A stretch of DNA of 64,000 bases, from the NCBI GenBank assembly GCA_949752745.1, contig OX457031.1, forward strand, positions 21,448,199-21,512,198. The letters run 5' to 3'. Both the position numbers and the translations under genes were made by a program. The notes beneath the pieces were generated by a model. The model made no database searches and was not told the DNA's origin. It saw only the letters and a list, made by a program, of their open reading frames with translations. This document shows positions 47,287 through 64,000 of the stretch, in pieces; position 1 is the first letter of the stretch; the number at the start of each line of letters is the position of its first letter. The DNA is from Protula sp. h YS-2021. Lineage: Eukaryota > Annelida > Polychaeta > Sabellida > Serpulidae.

Positions 47287-47289
47287 GCC

Positions 47290-50200
47290 ATGTGAGCAGG
47301 TGGGCTGATCCAAAACAACCCTACTGCATCCTGTAGCGCGGGTAGCACAAGCCTGACAGGAGAGTGCACAGTGCGCAAGGCTGAAGCAGGGCTTTCGAAA
47401 CAAGAATTTCATCGAAATTTTCAACATAAAAAACGTTTGGCCCCGGCCGGGTCTGTTTTTTTTTTCGAGAAAGTATCGGCCTGGTGAATTAAAAAAAAAA
47501 AACCGTTTGCGGTTAATGAAAGAACGGGATATACGGCTGTTTGCACCTACTTGTCATATGTACTGCAGCAGGTGCTGGCAGTAATCAGGGTTCGCGCTGG
47601 TTTCTCAGGAAAGTGAGTCAAAAAAAGGAAAATGTGACTCAGTTGGGTCCAGGAAACTCGGTGGGTTCCGAAAAAATGAGTCATTTCGTTAAAAAAATGC
47701 CCAATAAGTCGACAAAAACCCCGCCAATGCGAACCCTGAGTAATGATGTAGAAATTGAACCTTGCCTTAAGCGTAAAATCCTATTTCAGTTGGTGTGTTC
47801 GCTTGTCTTTTGCTACGCCGTTAACGAGCCTTGAGAAAAAGTTCTTTTTTTTCGAACTGATAGCGTGTTACCATCGTGCTGTGTTGGACCTAATTATAAG
47901 TGCAACCGTTTGCGCCGTGCAATAAATCGGTAGAGGATGTTTGTGAATTTGGTCATTTGTTGTATATCACATGTCAAGGTGTGTCCAGCCTGCCCTTTAT
48001 GAGACGTAGCTGACATCATGGTTTAAGTGCATAAGCGGTCTCGCAAAAAATCGAAGAAAAGGATCGAAAAACTCTTTCAAATTCTGTGGGACCTGACAAA
48101 CAAGATGAATTTCTCAATCTAGGCCAAAACCCGACACTTTAAGCTATGGAAATGAGGTTAAGAAATTCTTTCACAGAGTTTGTTAATACCTGAAATGTTT
48201 CGGAATGGCTTTTAAAAACTAAGCTGCTATTTTATCTGTTTGTAGGTATGTTAGACATTATGTACTTCACTGCAGAAGTTCCTATCAAAAGAATTGGCAA
48301 AAAAAGTCCATGAGAGCACGTTGTTTTTGTCTTTTTTTTCTTTTTGCGTTGTGATATAAATATAAAAAGGTTTTTTAACACTGTATTTATATGTGAGAAT
48401 GAATAAAAGAAATATCAAATATCTTTCATCTTCTCTCATTTCTGATATTAGCGTCAGATACCTAAAGGTACTCTGGAGGGAAAAGTGCAGGAATCCAGTA
48501 CAGTAAAACCTTTATATAGTGAACACCTTGCAAATCGACTATAGCGGATGTGATGAGCTTGTTCACTGAGTAGCTGTTCAGTGGCGGAAGTTGTACTGAA
48601 GTCTCGACAGAGATATAATTAAACGTTTGAGATATTTCGAGTTGTTGAATAAGAAATCCAAAGAACTGTAAAACATGGTAGAGCGTACGTTGTTCTTACC
48701 GGTAATAGTTAAAACGGAAATTGGTTTTGCGCTGTGTCGCAGAAACGTGAATTTAACGGCGTGTCGAAGTATTTTAGTGTGCTGGATGGGGGACTGGGGT
48801 GGGGGGGGGGGGTGCGGAGGGGAATTTCGAGTAATTCTTAAGTTGCGTATGTAACACTTTTGTATATGTCATGGGTCATTGGAATGGTACTGAAAAAAGG
48901 ATTTCTAAATATATAACGCAGAAAAAATTCAGTCGTTGTTTCCAAATGTGTCAAAAAAGTTCACTGATTGTACGATGTGTTCTTAGCCAGGTGTTTCTGC
49001 TTTAATGTATATAATATGTTAATGTAGCGGAGTTGGGGGGGGGGAGGGGGCGGCGCGTGTTTAGGAGCCAGTCGTTAAATGTCGATGGGAGGGAAAGGAG
49101 CGCTCCGTGGTTGAGCAATCACAGCGCATTAAAATGGGATCCATGTTTGAAGCAGTTAAATGTCCATATATTAACATGTAATTGGTAATTTCTAAGGTCG
49201 ACGGTAAATCGGCCAAGCGGCTCAGCCGAAGTATATGGTATTTGCAAATTTCTGTGAAAATTTTTCAGGCGTAACATAATGATGGAATTAAAACAACCAT
49301 CGTTTGGGTATTGTATGGGTTCGTTTTGTGTTTGTAAGGACTGAACTAGAGTCGAGTTCCTAGCGCAAAAGTGTACAAATGAAATAAAACGTTTTTGTAT
49401 GTGTTTTTATCACTTTATTAATAGCAATTACCTCTTAAAATCAATACATACCACAAGAAACAAGCAGGAGTCTTTATATCGTTTGACTAGAAATGTACCT
49501 TAAGTTACATCAAACTTTTAAAAATTCCTTCAAAAACTCCTCAAAATGGTTGTTAGACATTTTCTGCTAAAAGTAAGCTTTCGAAATTGATGTTACCAAC
49601 TAAACCCATAAAGGGATAATCTCAGCTTCACACCGAACTCATCAATATTTTCAAAGCTATATCAGGGAATGTTTTGTTATTATTTGATTTTTTCATAGTC
49701 GGTTTAAAAATATACTTTATGAACTGAACCCACAATGGGAATAAACCCACACCAAACTGAAAATGGTTCAAGTCATTTGGAAATTTTCGTTGTTCTTTTC
49801 GACTTGACAATTACTTCTCAGTACTGATAATACTCAGCACTGCCCTACTGACAATAATTCAAATATTTCGTATAATATTTAGCGTTGTGTGAAGGACATT
49901 AGAAAATTCCACATGGCGACATGTATGTACAAGACTCTGCATCTGTGACACGAAGGACTGTAGCCTGAATTCAAGCTGCATTGAAAATAGTAAAATCGAA
50001 TACTATTTTGCGACCGCTGCTTGTATTGATTAAAGCTGACGCGTTTTCAAGCAACATGCTCCCCTGCACATATCCTGCATAGATAGGAAAAATGATAATT
50101 TTATTGTTATAATTTTTGATATCACTACTTTTATGTGAACCTTTGATTTGCATTAATTGCAATTCCCGGGATCATCGAAATCTATCTATAATCAATAACT

Positions 50201-52986
50201 ACAACATGATGAGTAACTGGCAAGACACCCAACAATGACAGTCCAATTCTATATATACATCAGCTAAATTATGCAAGATTAACTTGTGATATATCTCAGT
50301 AATAATCAGATTCAAACCCTATTCTTTTAGTAATCTAAATTTATTTTCACAAGGCAGTAAATTACATCTCACCCTCGCCACTTTCATACTTTTTTTTCTT
50401 GTTGCATGAAGGTGGTTTCCTACAGAGTACTCATCATAGGAAAACACTGCGGAACTCCCATAGTCAGAATACCCATTACCCACAATCCTATGGGCTACCT
50501 CGTGACCACTGCGTCACAGTTAAAACACCTATGACATGATACACACGAGTCTGGATTATGAGTTTGTCGGAATTGAAAGTGTATCAGACAGAATGAAGTG
50601 AGTAACTTTTAAAGAGATTCTTGTTTATATTTCATTCCAAAAAAAATGAGGTAAGAAAACGACAACAACCCTGATCAGTCATAAGAGATTTGCTGTGAAA
50701 TTCCATTGTTTATATATACAATATTCTACCCATTTCATTTTTATAGTAAATTTGAACCTTTAATTTTGATCAATGCATGGTTTTGTTTACATAACAATGT
50801 GTTAGCGTAGTGTACAGGGTATGTTGTTTATTCATCTAAACCCATAAACTTGTTATAATCAACATCCTTCCACATGTAAAACTGATGCCAGAAAGATATC
50901 GTTTGCTTTAACTTAAGTTTGAGGGTTTTGGAATGAACCAGCATCGCCTGAAAATGTACAATGCATGTTGGAAAACCCGAACTTTCATTACCACGAAGTG
51001 CATTACGACTCAAACAACGCCAGACATTAATAGAATGACACACAATTATAAAAACACACGTGTGCAAGGCCAAGGGAAGGTTTTCGGATCACTCCATTGT
51101 GAGAGTGGTTTATTTTTATTTCATGATTTTGGGGGAAAATATATTCTTATAAAATTCAGATATTTTTGCACTCCCCTGCAATGTGTTCTGTCGCATGGGT
51201 TACGTTGCAATGGCGATATCAAGTCAACACTTTAGTAATGCGTAGCGTGACGTTTTCGACACTGGAAGAGCGGGGAATACAGCTGTGCGCATTTACTGAG
51301 CGTATCTAAGAGTGAAAATACTACTGTTTCCTATGTACGCATACTGGCAATCATAAAAGAAATTTTCTTATTCAATAACTCGAATATACAATATCTTTAA
51401 CATTACGGTTCGGCCCAGCGAAGTTCGAGCTATCGAACACGCACTGACTTATCAACGTTAACATTATTATTACAAACATTGTAAATCTGCTGTAAGAAAA
51501 CAAGGGAAAAAATACTTTGAGAATACCCTCAGTATAAAAAAAAGTGGAAGACAAGGAAAAGAGCTAAAAATAGAATAGAAAGCCTTACATATAAAGCAAA
51601 ACAATATGACTAGAAAGGCAGACATGCTTTAAAGCTACATAATACATGGTCATGGTATTTATAAGATATACAGATTAATATCATACGTAATACAGGGCGA
51701 TAATACAAGATAATTCACTGCAAAATATCATGCTCCCACATTCTGACATTGCAGAACCACTTGCTTACAAGAATGTCTATTGTTGGCCTTATAACATCGC
51801 TGTGTATAAAATATTGTTTATATTGTATTCTATTGTTTATACAACTGGGCATAACGTAATACCGCGATTAAACATGCCAAGAACTGGCTAAAGGGGAACA
51901 TAAGGCTGCCATTTTCACCAGGCCAGAACAAATAAATGCCATTTCAACTGCACTATGACGTATTAACCTCTTACTTCAAATTAACCGTTTTGACATAACC
52001 TTTATCAGTCAGCCTTTAGGAATACGCTCGTAATAATTCAGATTCTCGACCCTAACTACTACCATCTGAAAAAAACAGAAGATTACAATAAACAATACAA
52101 AATGTGCCTGAACGGCGATGCTTACCAAACTCACACATTTATTATTTAATTTCAAAATCACTTCAAATATGGTTTGTTTGGCCAAAAAAAAAAAAAAAAA
52201 AAAAAAAACTGCAGCATTTTTGTACAGACACAGGCATGATATTTAATTCATTTTAGATTTTGATATAAAAAAATGAAAATTTCCATAAATTTAAATGCAT
52301 TGTAACAACCACTTGCTACACAGATATACATGGCGAATATATGATTACCGGTGGCCGCATTCATAAAAGTTAGCTGTACATTAACAAGTTCCGTAAACTG
52401 CTCACGTAGTAAACAGACCTGTTGGAAGTTAATTAACAAAGGACATAACATTTACGACATTTTTTTCATTCAGACACGTGTTACATCTTTTTTTATTTGG
52501 AAAAAAAGAAAGAAAAGAATGAAGATGGCTCACAAAAATTGTCTTGTGTCTTAGCCACAATTTTTTTGGAAGCTAACGCCCTTTTTTCTTATTACTGATT
52601 TGGAAAAGAGTAAGAAGTTTAATCAATTTTTTTTAAATATTTGCTTCAGCACATGATATGAGTTGAAAAATATAATATCAATTTGCATCTTACTGGGATA
52701 CCACCTTCCCACAATACCTCCCAATATTTTTCATTATCTACGCCCACGCAGTTCCGCTGTCGATCTGGCACAAGAGAAGACGGCCCATTGGACCCATGGA
52801 ATAATAAACAAACATCGTTATACACGCGGTGCAATTTGTCAACTTAGCCTAAAACCTGGTTCCTTTACTTAAACTCACGGAAACCAAACCTATGTCCAAT
52901 TTCACTCAAGGTCTTCAAAATAACTTCTTTGAAATCCCATAAACAAGGAGGCGTCACAGGAAAGGCCTGCACTCAATGACTCTTGA
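47290..52986. other. Non-coding stretch with scattered transposon fragments
   Basis: Holds the CAGGGTTCGCG MITE at 47586, a possible Tc1/pogo-type end (CAGTAAAACCTTTATATAG at 48502-48520), G-homopolymer tracts (48797-48812, 49034-49052), and a poly-A run (52183-52208). One splice-like segment on the minus strand near 52695-52800 ends at CCCA|GTAAGA but has no partners. No gene is supported. Confidence 0.55.
47586..47738 (+). mobile_element. 153-bp MITE, CAGGGTTCGCG ends, copy 1
   Basis: The ends CAGGGTTCGCGCTGG and ATGCGAACCCTG are inverted repeats. AGTAAT flanks both sides (47580-47585 and 47739-47744) as a 6-bp target-site duplication. A second copy in the same orientation is at 63183-63333. 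Confidence 0.88.
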
Positions 52987-54636
52987 GGTCTATGGTCAAC
53001 TCGGCACCTTGCCAACTCGGCACCTGACCAACTCGGCACTTTTTGGTTAACTCGGCACCCACCAACTCGGCACCCGCCTTGCCAACTCGGCACCTGGGTA
53101 TACCAACTCGGCACCCATTATAACAGCCTTGTTTTTTAAACCCTGACACTATCTTTTTGTAACAAAATGCAATTATTCTCGTGAATGACGTGCCAAAGGC
53201 AAGTATTTAACCTCTTTCATCACAATAACAGAGACCCCTTGAAAAGCCTATGATTTTCTGTGTTGTTTTTTATTGCAATTAAGTACATGTCAGAGATCGG
53301 TATTTTATACATTTCAGCGCAATATTACAGAACGGTTCAAAATCCGGAGATCCCCTTTTTTGTTTTGTATTGAAGTGCCATAGTTTCCCTGGTAAATTGT
53401 AATTCATGTTTGAGGGTATAATTGCAATTGGAATAGTATCTGACAAGTAAAGTGATTGGTTTGCACTTGACTGAGTAATTTACGGAGTTACCGTTGATAA
53501 GCAATTGTGATTGGTTCGGCTGCATAGCTCGAGGGCATTAAAAGGGATGTTTTGTGAAAGAAAGATTCATCACAACTCAATGCGGATAACTACGATTCAT
53601 CAAATAAGCCTTAGGATAACTGCAATTTGAAAAATAGACTTCGGATAATTACGTTCAACTTGTTTTTTTTTTCTGTGCACTGAGATGCCACTGGATAAAT
53701 GCCTTTACGGCAAAGAGGTTCTTAGACCTCGTCAGCAGATCGTTAATTGTATAAACTGTTCTAAATTGCAACATAGGACATGCTTCACGGGAATTTCCAG
53801 ACGGATTATCACGGTGCGAAAAGAGTTTGCCTGCATGCATTTTATAATTTGACAGTGAAAATGAGAATTAAACAGTAAGAATGGTAATAAGAACTAGAGC
53901 CCCAGGAAGGCAGGATCCCCCTTGAAGCAGTAAAAGTAAAATGAGGTCAAGTCATGCTGCAACAGCGTCCTACGATTAATTTAAAGCCAAAAATTCACCA
54001 TTTTTGACAATATCCCACGACGCCAATTTTTGGCCGATTTTAACAATAATGCCTCGTTGCACATCTTCAATATATACATTTTCACCACGCAAGGTTTCAG
54101 GTTTCCCATGACACACCTTCTATGAGAAGTCGGCCGGACAAAACTTAGTACTTTTTGCAGACAGACGGACGGACAGACCGACCAGCTCATAGCTATATCC
54201 CTCCGTTTCACGGGGAATAATAAAACTGTACGAATTGTAATATTATGTAAGTTGCAATTCATGGGATTTCAATTGTCGCAATTATTATTAATAAGACAGT
54301 GGACAGCACCACTGGCTTTAGTCAATAATTAGGGTAAATGTTCAATTGCAATATTTTGTTGGTATTTGTGGAGAAGCCTTGAACGCAATCAATAAATATT
54401 TTTTGGTATTTTTATATGGAAAACGGTTGAATAAAAAATCATGAGTTGATAAAAACACGAGTTTTTCATTTATTTACGGTGGGATTTTTTTTTTTCGGGT
54501 GCCGAGTTGGTATCACCGGGTGCCGAGTTGGTGACACCGGGTGCCGAGTTGGTAAGAATTTGGGTGCCGAGTTGGTAAACGCGGGTGCCGAGTTGGCAGG
54601 TGCCGAGTTGGCAAGGTGCCGAGTTGACCAAACCCC
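52987..54636. mobile_element. 1.65-kb non-autonomous DNA transposon with TSD and 12-mer arrays
   Basis: Identical 8-bp direct repeats ACTCTTGA lie at 52979-52986 and 54637-54644. Inside them the ends share an inverted repeat of about 34 bp (TGGTCAACTCGGCACC...). Each end has an array of the 12-mer CCAACTCGGCAC: six or seven copies at 52996-53117, and an inverted array of seven at 54498-54627. The core has no transposase ORF. An 8-bp TSD is typical of hAT-like elements, but the family is unassigned. It carries a nested copy of another repeat at 53891-54220. Confidence 0.88.
53891..54220 (+). mobile_element. Second copy of the GTTTCACGGGG repeat, nested in the 1.65-kb transposon
   Basis: Starts with GGCAGGATCCCCCTTG and ends with GACAGACGGACGGACAGACC, AGCTATATCCCTCCG and TTTCACGGGGAATAA, matching the ends of the element at 42205-42693. 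The interior is diverged and shorter. Confidence 0.65.
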
Positions 54637-55024
54637 ACTCTTGATTATGTAACATCATAACATATATGCAGATGAAGTACGTCTGGGGACGATGTGCTCA
54701 TCGCACACTATAACTGATATCACGTATATATTACGCAACAAGCATGTGACGTGAGTTTGTTTCTCTTTAACAGCAGTTACGTGTAACAAAAAACCATGTA
54801 TCCTGCTCTGCGATTATCCATTCAAACACCGGGGAAATCACGCGCGATATATAATAAAAAAATGACGCAGCAGAGCTAATACATTGACAAGCTGAAGTCA
54901 GACCAATTCTAACCCAAAAATTTAATTTTGCCTCTTTCTTTGTTTGACAACAATTTCAACAGTTTTGTCTTTGTATGACGCGATGTTTATGGTTTGTAAA
55001 TACAAGAACAGAATCATTTAAATA

Positions 55025-64000
<8,976 letters not shown>

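Noticed and set aside
52646..52834. Minus-strand segment ending in a good donor (GGIP|GTAAGA), reading GPSSLVPDRQRNCVGVDN
   Set aside because: Exon-like in isolation, but no acceptor or partner exon of matching phase was found nearby.
52993..53117. CRISPR-like look of the repeated GCCGAGTTGG units
   Set aside because: Spacers are short and irregular, the arrays are inverted copies at two transposon ends with target-site duplications, and the DNA is eukaryotic.

Overview
This is AT-rich animal nuclear DNA. Genes are split by GT-AG introns, microsatellites (above all TA repeats) are long and frequent, and there are many short non-autonomous transposons. The protein set (a neuropeptide-type GPCR, a WSC/C-type-lectin receptor, the dystroglycan-glycosylation enzyme CRPPA/ISPD, a HIG1-type mitochondrial protein and an Ig-superfamily receptor) fits a marine invertebrate, perhaps a lophotrochozoan. 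I cannot name the species from sequence alone. All exon models were built by hand from splice signals and reading phase and have no transcript support. || Layout. 1-430: remnant of a LINE-type retrotransposon. 4516-5829 (-): single-exon class A GPCR resembling FMRFamide/peptide receptors. 6.0-14.1 kb: mostly non-coding, with two weak small ORFs on the minus strand. 14148-33838 (+): one large 18-exon gene for an 848-aa type I membrane protein (signal peptide, jelly-roll-like domain, a C-type lectin domain interrupted by a WSC domain, a second C-type lectin domain, Thr-rich stalk, TM helix, short tail). Its introns carry TA microsatellites, a 102-bp minisatellite and several foldback or MITE-like elements. 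34.2-37.2 kb: no supported gene. 37576-43173 (-): complete 10-exon CRPPA, 408 aa. 43.2-46.0 kb: shared upstream region between CRPPA and the divergently transcribed HIG1-domain gene (46001-47180, +), full of repeats. 47.3-54.9 kb: non-coding, including a 1.65-kb transposon with intact 8-bp target-site duplications. 55025-64000 (-): 3' part of an Ig-superfamily receptor whose 5' end lies beyond the window. || The genes do not form a pathway. The two receptor genes are both tandem-domain type I membrane proteins with mostly phase-1 extracellular exons, the usual substrate of exon shuffling. The strongest unusual signal is in the lectin gene. Two exons encoding a complete WSC domain sit between the two halves of one C-type lectin domain, and a GC donor and a GT donor four bases apart have exactly the phases needed to include or bypass the WSC exons. 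A second is a pair of cytoplasmic exons in the Ig receptor with identical phases (2 in, 0 out) that cannot both be used in one transcript.
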